Source: Echinicola marina (lineage in GTDB: Bacteria > Bacteroidota > Bacteroidia > Cytophagales > Cyclobacteriaceae). From it: a stretch of DNA of 64,000 nucleotides. The DNA lies in the NCBI RefSeq assembly GCF_020463795.1, contig NZ_CP080025.1, positions 561,001 through 625,000 of the forward strand. The letters are read 5' to 3'. Below the pieces are notes generated by a model. The model ran no database searches, was not told the DNA's origin, and saw nothing but the letters and a program-made list of their open reading frames with translations. Shown in pieces: positions 48,339 to 55,404 of the stretch. Position numbers and translations under genes: made by a program. Within the stretch, counting starts at the first letter, position 1. Each line of letters starts with the position of its first letter.

Positions 48339-49064
48339 ATGACACAGAGCATCGCATTGAACCAGATGTCCAAAATGAAGTTTCACGGAATGATGGAAGC
48401 ATACAAAACCATTCTGGACAGCAACAAACATCATGATCTCAATCCCGAAGAGCTTATAAACCATCTCTTGCAGGCAGAATGGGAAGAAAGAGAGAACAGG
48501 AAAATCAACAGACTGTACAAAACGGCAAAGTTCAGGTACAGTGCCACTGTTGAAGAGCTTGAGTTCTCTCCAAACCGGGGGCTGGATAAAATGCAGGTCC
48601 TCAGACTTGCTGATATGTCCTTTATTAAACGAAAAGAAAACATACTGATCACAGGAGCAACAGGGGCCGGCAAAAGCTACATTGCTTCGGCCCTGGGAAA
48701 CCAAGCCTGTATGCAAGGGGTCAGAACCCAATATTATAATACCACCAAGCTGTTCCCGAAACTCAAAATGCTGAAAGCTGACGGCTCATATATCAAAGAG
48801 ATAGCGAGAATAGAAAAACAGGATTTATTGATCCTGGATGACTTCGGCATTCAGCAACTGGATGAAATGGCAAGAATGGCCCTGCTTGAAATCATAGAAG
48901 ACCGCCATGGAAGGGCTTCAACAATAGTGGTATCACAACTTCCGGTTACAAAATGGTTCGAAACCATAGGTGACAGTACCATAGCCGACGCTATTCTCGA
49001 CAGACTGGTGCACACCGCACACAGAATCGAGCTAAAAGGAGAATCAATGAGAAAAAAACAATAA
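48339..49064 (+). CDS. istB: IS21-family AAA+ helper ATPase IstB
   Basis: A 241-residue AAA+ ATPase related to DnaC, which assembles on target DNA and activates IstA. The Walker A motif GATGAGKS is at residues 106-113 and Walker B LLILDDFG at 163-170; the sensor segment STIVVSQLPV follows. The N-terminal helical domain binds IstA or DNA. It appears complete, so the element may still be mobile. Confidence 0.94.
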   Translation: MTQSIALNQMSKMKFHGMMEAYKTILDSNKHHDLNPEELINHLLQAEWEERENRKINRLYKTAKFRYSATVEELEFSPNRGLDKMQVLRLADMSFIKRKENILITGATGAGKSYIASALGNQACMQGVRTQYYNTTKLFPKLKMLKADGSYIKEIARIEKQDLLILDDFGIQQLDEMARMALLEIIEDRHGRASTIVVSQLPVTKWFETIGDSTIADAILDRLVHTAHRIELKGESMRKKQ

Positions 49065-49154
49065 CTTTAACAGCCTCCAAACGGTAACTGAAAACCCTAA
49101 TTGAAAGGGTGGTCAGGATGACCGGATTGGTGGTCAAGATCATCGGAATATACA

Positions 49155-49475
49155 TACAGAATTGTTTATTTTACGAACGTAACTTTCGTCGTAGGAGATT
49201 TCGCTTTTAAAAGCAACTTTATTGCTAAAACCAGGGAAATTCATAAATAAATTAGGCTGGTTGCTTTTTTTAGCCTCAATATGACTTTGACAAGATTTTA
49301 TCCAACTAATTAAACTTCCAATACTATCGCTATTCCCAACAAAACCTAAAACTATTTTGTCGGGTCTTACATTTTCAAAATCTGCAACACCATATTTGAA
49401 CATTCCAGTTCTTGGACATATATGTTCCCCATCATTAAATTGCAATAAAGGCTCTTCAAGTAAACTAACTTCCAT
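49155..49475 (-). pseudogene. Short prokaryotic Argonaute, N-terminal part (MID)
   Basis: This encodes the first 107 residues of the short Argonaute. The start MEVSLLEEPLLQF, ICPRTGMFKYGVADF, the MID motif KIVLGFVGNSDSIGSLISWI and PNLFMNFPGF are characteristic of short pAgo MID domains. Beyond residue 107 the frame runs into the IS21 end (adding CIFR) and stops. The ATG at 49475 follows the stop of the SMEK-APAZ gene by 1 bp (TAGTATG), so the two were translationally coupled. Removing the element and one TACAG copy joins NNSV directly to FEKVKKSSED in frame. Confidence 0.9.
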
Positions 49476-49476
49476 A

Positions 49477-50856
49477 CTAATTTTTGTAGGTTAAATTAAG
49501 TCTAAAAGGATCACTAAAATTAATGAGATTATATTCTTCCTCATCCTCACTTAGTTTGTATTTTAAACAATATGAGATAAACATAAAATGTTGATATACT
49601 GCGTTGTTTGTTTCAAGCTTCTTTTTTTGAGTAATTAATTGGCTTTCATTTTTATGACTTTGGTAGCCATTATAGGTGTAACTCCAAGTTGGTGTAATAG
49701 AAATATACCATTTTCTTTCTGACAAGAATGATTGAATTTTGAATGATAATTGTTGAAAGTGAGTGATTTGAGTTTCATCCCTATTCCAAACCTCTTTCAC
49801 AACCGACCTCGTTGCAGTTTTTTTGTTTTTCCATTGAATTTTTCTTGATTTAAGTGACTTTGGTGGACGAAACCTAAACATCCTTTCTTTGCGTAGCCAT
49901 TGAATATCTTTTTTATTGTTTAATTCTTGGATTGAATTATCAATAAGTTTTGACAGCGCGAGTTCATATTTATATCCAATTTCAGCAAACTCATCTAATG
50001 AAAACTCTTCCACAGAACCTATCTCAACCAAATTGCTAAGTGGTTCTGAAGTTTCATCTAATGGTTTAAAAGAAATTATTTTTTTTTCAAATATGTGCCA
50101 ATCTCTACAATATGGAATTTCGAGGTATTCGAAAGCCCTATTTACAACGCTTCTTTCTGTTGAACTTTTTTTTAACTTGTATTTTGTCTCCCAAGATCTT
50201 GTTATAATCTCATCTCTATTGATACCTATGGTACCAATATAAATTTTTTCAGGCAGCTTTAATTCTAATAGGTTAGGATATAAAATTTCAGTACTTAGTT
50301 TATCCTTATTCTCTAAATTGTGTTTCCTTAATTCAAGTTTTGAGTCAGTAAACTCAAGTTCAAGTAAATCAAGAATAGTCTGAATTTTAGGAAGAGAAAT
50401 CCATGAATTGATTTCATTAAGTATGTTTTTAAAGTCAAGTATATTCTCTGATGATGAAAACTCAAAACTACCATTTATCAATTCTTCAAATTTTTCATCG
50501 CTGTATGAGCTCTGCTTTTTAGTTATTATATAAACTAATACAGTATCAAACTCATCTCGTGCTTTATGCTTTAAATATTGATTAAGAGTATGCTTTATTT
50601 TTTCTGAATTTGCAGTTGAAGTGACCTGAATTGCAACTCGATTTTCTTTATCAATTAAGTCAATTGCTGAATAATTTTTCTCATCAAGATTAGCATTCTT
50701 TAAATTTAGCCCATAAGTATTATTTAGGATTGGGATAATTACGTTTTCGGCATGAATATTTATGTCATACAAGTTTAGACTATTAAGTGTCTCTACTTCA
50801 GCTATGAACCTAGAAATAAGCTCCGAAATCCTATCAATTGTTCTTTTTCTATTCAC
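49477..50856 (-). CDS. SMEK-like nuclease domain fused to APAZ, short-pAgo partner
   Basis: A 459-residue protein encoded directly before the short Argonaute. Residues 1-120 resemble the SMEK domain: AENVIIPILNNTYGLNLKN, then SAIDLIDKENRVAIQVTS and EKIKHTLNQYLKHK. D66 and Q77-V-T79 recall the core of PD-(D/E)xK nucleases. From about residue 200 the protein looks like APAZ, the pAgo-binding domain (DWHIFEKKIISFKPL, RSVVKEVWNRDETQITHFQQ, ERKWYISITPTWSYTYNGYQ). In characterised short-pAgo systems the APAZ protein carries the effector, such as TIR, Sir2 or a nuclease, that is unleashed when a guide finds invader nucleic acid. A candidate promoter lies near 50887-50916. The gene itself is intact. 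Confidence 0.8.
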   Translation of the reverse strand: MNRKRTIDRISELISRFIAEVETLNSLNLYDINIHAENVIIPILNNTYGLNLKNANLDEKNYSAIDLIDKENRVAIQVTSTANSEKIKHTLNQYLKHKARDEFDTVLVYIITKKQSSYSDEKFEELINGSFEFSSSENILDFKNILNEINSWISLPKIQTILDLLELEFTDSKLELRKHNLENKDKLSTEILYPNLLELKLPEKIYIGTIGINRDEIITRSWETKYKLKKSSTERSVVNRAFEYLEIPYCRDWHIFEKKIISFKPLDETSEPLSNLVEIGSVEEFSLDEFAEIGYKYELALSKLIDNSIQELNNKKDIQWLRKERMFRFRPPKSLKSRKIQWKNKKTATRSVVKEVWNRDETQITHFQQLSFKIQSFLSERKWYISITPTWSYTYNGYQSHKNESQLITQKKKLETNNAVYQHFMFISYCLKYKLSEDEEEYNLINFSDPFRLNLTYKN

Positions 50857-50886
50857 TATTTAGTTTTTCAAATTACATCCAACAAG

Positions 50887-50916
50887 GAAATATACTGCTA
50901 GTTATCTATCAACAAG
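50887..50916 (-). promoter_or_regulatory. Candidate promoter of the SMEK-APAZ/pAgo operon
   Basis: On the minus strand CTTG (50916-50913) and TATATTTC (50894-50887, one mismatch from TAnnTTTG) are 18 bp apart, 31 bp before the start codon. Position and spacing fit a Bacteroidota promoter; the match is modest. Confidence 0.4.
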
Positions 50917-51041
50917 CGATTACTAATATTTGTAAACATTAACTATTTATTCTATCTCTAAAACTAAAGAAAGCCTAAAGCAAATAAACAGCTCTCCCAG
51001 TCGTAGTAGGTAGGGATGGCACCACGATATAACTTTACATT

Positions 51042-51641
51042 TCAATCTATACCTAGTTCATATCTCACTTTTAACTGCTTAATACAACCGGAACACTTTC
51101 CACAGGCTAAATTTGATAAATGACAAGAATGGGCTATGGAAAGTAATTCTAATGGAACATTGTATCTATGCGCTAGTTCGTGGCTATATAAGTCTAAAGT
51201 CGGGCAATTAATACTAATTTCTCCTTCCTGATAGGATACAAGTTTATCCATATGATTATAAAATTCTTTTGTACCGTCACGATGGAAATTGTCAGATTTA
51301 ACCGATGCTAAATACATTTCGTTTACACTATCCTTTATACCTTGCATGCAAGCAAGGGTCACCAATAATTGATTTCTATAAGGCCACCATTCCTCAGATG
51401 GAGACAGACTCAAATTTTCAGAGTTTGCTAAGGTCCCTGTGCCTAAATTTCTACAATCAACATTTATAACCTTATGTTCGATACCCAATTCCCCACATAT
51501 GAATTTAGATACATATATTTCCCTTTCTGCAACTGTTTGTCCATAATCAATTGTATATGCAATATCTGGCCTAATGCCATAGGTCAAACAGATTGAATCA
51601 ATTCCTCCAGATAACAGAACGACCTTTTTTATATGTTCCAT
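51042..51641 (-). CDS. QueC-like PP-loop enzyme of a defence-type operon
   Basis: A 199-residue protein related to 7-cyano-7-deazaguanine synthase (QueC). The PP-loop SGGIDS is at residues 11-16, DYGQ at 32-35, PYRNQLLVTLAC matches the RN-containing helix of QueC, and the zinc site is C173, C180, C183 and C186. QueC converts carboxy-deazaguanine to preQ0 through an adenylated amide. It is shorter than housekeeping QueC and no other queuosine gene is near. QueC homologues also serve in defence systems (Cap9 in type IV CBASS, QatC in Qat). Its start overlaps the PfkB-NDT gene by 13 bp, so the two are translationally coupled. The same gene could alternatively be a divergent biosynthetic QueC. 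Confidence 0.85.
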   Translation of the reverse strand: MEHIKKVVLLSGGIDSICLTYGIRPDIAYTIDYGQTVAEREIYVSKFICGELGIEHKVINVDCRNLGTGTLANSENLSLSPSEEWWPYRNQLLVTLACMQGIKDSVNEMYLASVKSDNFHRDGTKEFYNHMDKLVSYQEGEISINCPTLDLYSHELAHRYNVPLELLSIAHSCHLSNLACGKCSGCIKQLKVRYELGID

Positions 51642-52819
51642 ATTGTTTGGTATATGGCAGTTGTTAAATGATTAAAAGTTTTTATATCTCCAGGTTTTAG
51701 CATTAATAGCTCACCCTCATTACAGGTACGGTGATATCCAATTATCTTTTTCCTTTTCGCTAATGAATAGCCTGATTCTACCAAAGTACCAGAATCTATA
51801 TTATCAAAGACACAAAAGATAATGTCTGAATTTTCAATTCCTTCAATATCCTTCTTAGCAAGAGTTACATCATCACCTAATCCAACATCATGAAAAGGAG
51901 AAAAAACTTTCACCCCAAAAGCTAGAAATGCTGTGCGTATTTTATCAATTAAAATCAATTCAGATATCGAAAAAAATGGAGCTGCCAAATACACTTGTTT
52001 TCCTGAAAGCTCTCTTTTTTTAAATTCCTGATATTCAAATCCTTCAATATTACTGCTATCTACATATACTTTTTTATCACAAAAGTAAGCGGTCGATTTA
52101 GAAGCATTTAGTGCAGACTCCTCTAACGAGAGTTGTTTTTCCATCCAATAATAACCGAAACTTGAGGTGAAAATATCCCCAGAACCAATTTTATTTACAT
52201 TATTAGTAACAAAAGAAGGTATATGAAACTCCTTATTATCAGAATAAAGAGTGGCACCAAAAGGTCCATTTTTTATGATAAGTGCTTTGACTTTTTCTCT
52301 TCTATAAAAGTAGTCTTTAATGTCATTTATATTTTTACTGGAAGCGATAGATTGCGCTTCACTTAAATTCAACACGTAAACTAATTCTTCCGCCTTACCA
52401 ATTTGACTAAAGCTTTTTGGTTTTAAGGATGTTTGAGGGTCATAGACTACTTTATTTCCGGTCAATTGGAAATCTGATTCAAGCATCCCAAAAGCTATAA
52501 TATTCCCAGAATCAACTTTAATATCTTCTGATTTAGGTATGTTCAAAAGGTTGGGAAAAATAGTTGGTTGATCCAATGAAAAACTATATTTGAATGTAAT
52601 TAGGTCATCATAATTCGTGTATTCGAAAGTAAAATCACTGTATACTTTTTGATTCTCTTTAAGAAAGTTTAAAGTTTCAGCATTACCAGTGGAATAAAGA
52701 TGAACAGGGCAATTATTTTCCAGTAAAAATTTAGCTCCTCTGAAACCAGACCCAAAAATATCCAATGAAATATCGTCGTAATCAATTTCTCGGTAAGTTC
52801 CTCCTACTACTGTTATCAT
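51629..52819 (-). CDS. PfkB-like kinase fused to nucleoside deoxyribosyltransferase
   Basis: A 396-residue two-domain protein. Residues 1-265 have the PfkB/ribokinase pattern: MITVVGGTYREIDYDD, FGSGFRGAKFLLE, and the anion-hole motif GSGD at 212-215. Residues 274-396 match nucleoside 2-deoxyribosyltransferases: QVYLAAPFFS, then SDIIFCVFDNIDSGTLVESG with the likely catalytic Glu at 348. One part would phosphorylate a sugar or nucleoside; the other would exchange a base on a (deoxy)ribose. The ATG at 52819, preceded by AGGAAATAATT, is preferred over a longer frame to 52849. It is the middle gene of a three-gene operon with a small Gly-rich protein and a QueC-like enzyme. Confidence 0.82.
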   Translation of the reverse strand: MITVVGGTYREIDYDDISLDIFGSGFRGAKFLLENNCPVHLYSTGNAETLNFLKENQKVYSDFTFEYTNYDDLITFKYSFSLDQPTIFPNLLNIPKSEDIKVDSGNIIAFGMLESDFQLTGNKVVYDPQTSLKPKSFSQIGKAEELVYVLNLSEAQSIASSKNINDIKDYFYRREKVKALIIKNGPFGATLYSDNKEFHIPSFVTNNVNKIGSGDIFTSSFGYYWMEKQLSLEESALNASKSTAYFCDKKVYVDSSNIEGFEYQEFKKRELSGKQVYLAAPFFSISELILIDKIRTAFLAFGVKVFSPFHDVGLGDDVTLAKKDIEGIENSDIIFCVFDNIDSGTLVESGYSLAKRKKIIGYHRTCNEGELLMLKPGDIKTFNHLTTAIYQTIWNI

Positions 52820-52821
52820 AA

Positions 52822-53139
52822 TTATTTCCTGCTGATTTGAACTAGACAAGAAGGAGAATTAATATTTAAAATTTCTGCTTCATATTGAGCCCCTTCGTTG
52901 ATACAGTTTATTATATCAGTAGTATTTCTATGAAGAATAGCCCCAAGAATTTCTCCATTACCATCTTCTAATACCAGAGCTCCATTGTTTCCTATTATTA
53001 CATCTAAAATATCCCCTACAATATGGTTAGAAAGTACTTCCAAATCTACTGAAGAAACGGTGGAATTAATTATGCCAGTGTCACAATCAAATTTCGCTCT
53101 TTGTGGTGGGGCATACCCACCGCCACTTGATCCACTCAT
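52822..53139 (-). CDS. Small glycine-rich-N-terminus protein, possible substrate of QueC-like enzyme
   Basis: A 105-residue protein of unrecognised family. It starts with a flexible MSGSSGGGYAPPQRAKFD tail. The remainder is a compact beta-rich domain with the pattern VGDILDVIIGNNGALVLEDG followed by GEILGAIL and INCINEGAQYEAEILNI, loosely like a HIRAN-type fold. There are no membrane segments or catalytic motifs. It is the first gene of the QueC-like operon; its stop is 2 bp before the next start. The exposed N-terminal glycines could be the acceptor for a modification made by the neighbours; that is a hypothesis. Confidence 0.75.
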   Translation of the reverse strand: MSGSSGGGYAPPQRAKFDCDTGIINSTVSSVDLEVLSNHIVGDILDVIIGNNGALVLEDGNGEILGAILHRNTTDIINCINEGAQYEAEILNINSPSCLVQISRK

Positions 53140-53222
53140 ATTATTTATGGTTTATGTTAAGATTTTATGATTAGTTCTCGTTAGTAAATAATCTTAATCT
53201 CAAAACTAAATAAGTCGTAAAA

Positions 53223-53252
53223 CAAAAAAAATACCCCAACTAGGGTATTTTT
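53223..53252 (-). terminator. Intrinsic terminator of the Mrr-like gene
   Basis: Stem AAATACCC / GGGTATTT with a 6-base loop, followed on the minus strand by a run of T residues, 183 bp past the Mrr-like stop. It isolates the QueC-like operon from read-through. A degenerate relative of the same hairpin, with the same CCAATCC tail, occurs at about 54588-54620. Confidence 0.75.
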
Positions 53253-53434
53253 ACCAATCCAAATAAACAAAAGGCTTCAAGCAATTAAGTTATGCTACTT
53301 CACAAAGTAAAGACCTGATTTGATGATCATCCAGATATTTCCTGTCCTGAAAACTTTTTGGAAGCCTCTAAAGTAAAGTATGAAAGGCTAACTTTGGATC
53401 TTTGGCTCACTGCCTTTTACTTGATTATGTGCTT

Positions 53435-54451
53435 TTAATATTCGCCTATGTTTTCTAAATCTTTAATCTCTTTTTTGACTAAATCCTTTTTCAACTCCCA
53501 TTCCTTTTGACAAACCTTATTTTCTGTCAGATAAGGATAAACGTTGTCAATTAGGGATTGCATAGTTTTCCTAAACTGTATTTTAAGGGTTCCTCTAGAT
53601 ATCTGGTTAAGATTATCGGCATTTGAACCAACTAGTTTTAAGTATTTTAACGTTTCCCAAACTTGAGTATCAAAATTATCAATATTATCTAGGATTTGAC
53701 GCTCAACACTTCCAATTAATGAATGGGAATTCTCACAAAAATTATTTCTTAATTTCTTAATATTTTCTTTTTCCTTTTCGATAGAAACTAATAATTCTTG
53801 CACAACTATTTTGGCTTCACTATGAAAATCTGAGAGAGTTGAAATTACTTCATGCATAGTATCACATTTTTTACTTTCTGAATTAACCCCTCTTAGTATT
53901 ATTGGTAATTGACCATTAAGTACTTTTTGTATATCTAAGGTAAGATACATCAGATTTCCATCAATTAGAACTGATTTATCAAAGTCTAAGTTGGAGAGAG
54001 GGTTGAAATTGAAATTGTCATCAATCCAAGATGTTTTTATTATTGATTTGATTCTTTCAAAGTCTTTTAAGTAAAACAAAAGTTGATGTTCAAATAAATT
54101 ATTTTTTATAATTTCATTTATCTCATCAGTACTTGCAAGAACTATATTTGTGTTATTAACTGCTCTTACAGCGCCTGATTGAAATCCACTTTCAGAAAAA
54201 AGGAATGCTTTGTCTGCGCCAACATCTTTAGATATTTCATAAAGTGCCAGTACCTTCTCTTTTGGTACTGCAGAATTCCAGTATTTGCATTCGCAAATCC
54301 AAATCATTTTGATTCCAAATTTTTCTAATTCAACAAACACATCAACTTCATGAATTCCCCTGACTCCCTCTACCTTTTTTTCGATGGTAGTGGAAGCTCC
54401 AATTGAGTTAAATATAGAAGCAACTTGATTTTGATACTCTTTCCAATTCAT
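53435..54451 (-). CDS. Mrr-like restriction endonuclease with helical C-terminal region
   Basis: A 338-residue protein. Residues 1-115 are a PD-(D/E)xK domain of the Mrr_cat type: YQNQVASIFNSIGA, D37 in GIHEVDVFVE, and E54-x-K56 in WICECKYW, followed by KAFLFSESGFQSGAVRA. The remaining 220 residues are mostly helical, with coiled-coil tendency near SIEKEKENIKKLRNN, and have no recognised family. Mrr-type nucleases cut modified or foreign DNA, and this one has no methylase partner, so a type IV-like or effector role is likely. It is a single-gene unit. Confidence 0.83.
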   Translation of the reverse strand: MNWKEYQNQVASIFNSIGASTTIEKKVEGVRGIHEVDVFVELEKFGIKMIWICECKYWNSAVPKEKVLALYEISKDVGADKAFLFSESGFQSGAVRAVNNTNIVLASTDEINEIIKNNLFEHQLLFYLKDFERIKSIIKTSWIDDNFNFNPLSNLDFDKSVLIDGNLMYLTLDIQKVLNGQLPIILRGVNSESKKCDTMHEVISTLSDFHSEAKIVVQELLVSIEKEKENIKKLRNNFCENSHSLIGSVERQILDNIDNFDTQVWETLKYLKLVGSNADNLNQISRGTLKIQFRKTMQSLIDNVYPYLTENKVCQKEWELKKDLVKKEIKDLENIGEY

Positions 54452-54780
54452 TTTGCTAAATCAATTGCACATAACGTATATGCATAAAGTTTCCCCAAAC
54501 ACACCCTACCAATATACTCTGATAAATCTGTTTTTTTAATCACTTTTATTTTAGCAACCATTAAATCTAACTAGCTCACCATTCCCAACAAATACCCCAA
54601 TTTAGAGTATTTTGCCAATCCCCTAAAAACAATAAAGCCTAGGCTTTGATGAGGTTTTCATGGATATTGTTTATCGGTACAGAAATTACAAATTCATAGG
54701 ATGGGAAGGTGTACCCACAGACTCACACCTAGTGATGGCTTACTCCACCCATTCGGGGGTGAAAATTTAAGTCTCTCAGT
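54452..54780. other. Gene-free spacer of 329 bp
   Basis: No gene seen. It holds a degenerate terminator-like hairpin (54588-54612), the palindrome AAAGCCTAGGCTTT (about 54642-54656), and two small hairpins near 54700-54770 (AGGTGT/ACACCT and CACCC/GGGTG). Confidence 0.6.
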
Positions 54781-55404
54781 TTATAAAAGATTTGTAAACA
54801 AATCTATCTGACCAGTTTCTTTTGCCTGCAGATTTATTTTTTTTGCAACTGTTTTCAATAAATTATTGAATAGCTGGGCAGTAGCAATAGCATCGGCTAA
54901 AGCTGTATGTCTATTTTCTTGATTAAAGTTAATTCCGAATAAATCAAACGCTCGGTCAGAGGACACTGCTTTTTCTTTTAGCTTTCCTGATAGATATAAA
55001 AAATATAAAATTGAAGATGTATCTATAAATCTATGAGAAAAGTACCTGCCAAAATCATCGTTGTTTCTATCTAGAAAGAAACGTAAAAAGTTAACATCAA
55101 AATTTATATTATGACCGGCCAAAGTAACTTTATTATCTAATTCAAAGTTTTTTCTTAGAAATGTTTTTATTTCATTGATGGCTTCTTTAGGGGATAATGC
55201 TTTTTTTCTATGATCATTAATATCAATTTTGTTAATATCTAGCGCTCTATTATCTGGTGTTAATCCCTCTTCAAATATTAATATCTCCTTAGAGCTTGTC
55301 AACTCAAAGTCCTCCCAAACAACCAGTCCAATTGAAAGTAAAGGATGTTGTAAAGGGTTAAGCCCTCCTGTTTCCGTATCAATGAAAAGAATTTTATCCT
55401 GCAT
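54781..55404 (-). CDS. DEDDh 3'-5' exonuclease (DnaQ-like)
   Basis: A 207-residue exonuclease of the DnaQ/RNase T fold. The DEDDh residues are visible: D9 and E11 in FIDTETGG, Asp in HNINFDVNFL, and His with Asp in RHTALADAIA. An ATG at 55404 is used; a GTG 3 bp earlier is possible. It overlaps the end of the preceding membrane-protein gene by 11 bp, so the two products probably work together. It could be a DNA- or RNA-degrading effector or a repair nuclease; the island setting favours the first. Confidence 0.87.
   Translation of the reverse strand: MQDKILFIDTETGGLNPLQHPLLSIGLVVWEDFELTSSKEILIFEEGLTPDNRALDINKIDINDHRKKALSPKEAINEIKTFLRKNFELDNKVTLAGHNINFDVNFLRFFLDRNNDDFGRYFSHRFIDTSSILYFLYLSGKLKEKAVSSDRAFDLFGINFNQENRHTALADAIATAQLFNNLLKTVAKKINLQAKETGQIDLFTNLL

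Larger units (their letters stand above)
46512..49154 (+). mobile_element. IS21-family insertion sequence inside the Argonaute gene
   Basis: The element is 2643 bp long, with perfect 13-bp terminal inverted repeats TGTATATTCCGAT and ATCGGAATATACA. It is flanked by 5-bp target duplications TACAG (46507-46511 and 49155-49159). It carries istA and istB, both intact. The word TTGACCAC (or CTGACCAC) occurs six times directly and once inverted within 46530-46705, and twice inverted near the right end. These fit the multiple transposase-binding sites that IS21 elements carry inside their ends. Confidence 0.95.

Noticed and set aside
46762-49064. IstA/IstB as host defence genes linked to the Argonaute
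   Set aside because: They are fully explained as IS21 cargo bounded by terminal repeats and a 5-bp target duplication.
51042-51641. QueC-like gene as part of a complete queuosine pathway
   Set aside because: No queD, queE, queF or tgt homologue is near, the protein is shorter than usual QueC, and it is translationally coupled to a PfkB-NDT fusion.
54470-54500. CACATAACGTATATGCATAAAG and a similar phrase near 56430 as integron attC sites
   Set aside because: The required R' and R'' core patterns are not present in paired form and no integron integrase is visible.
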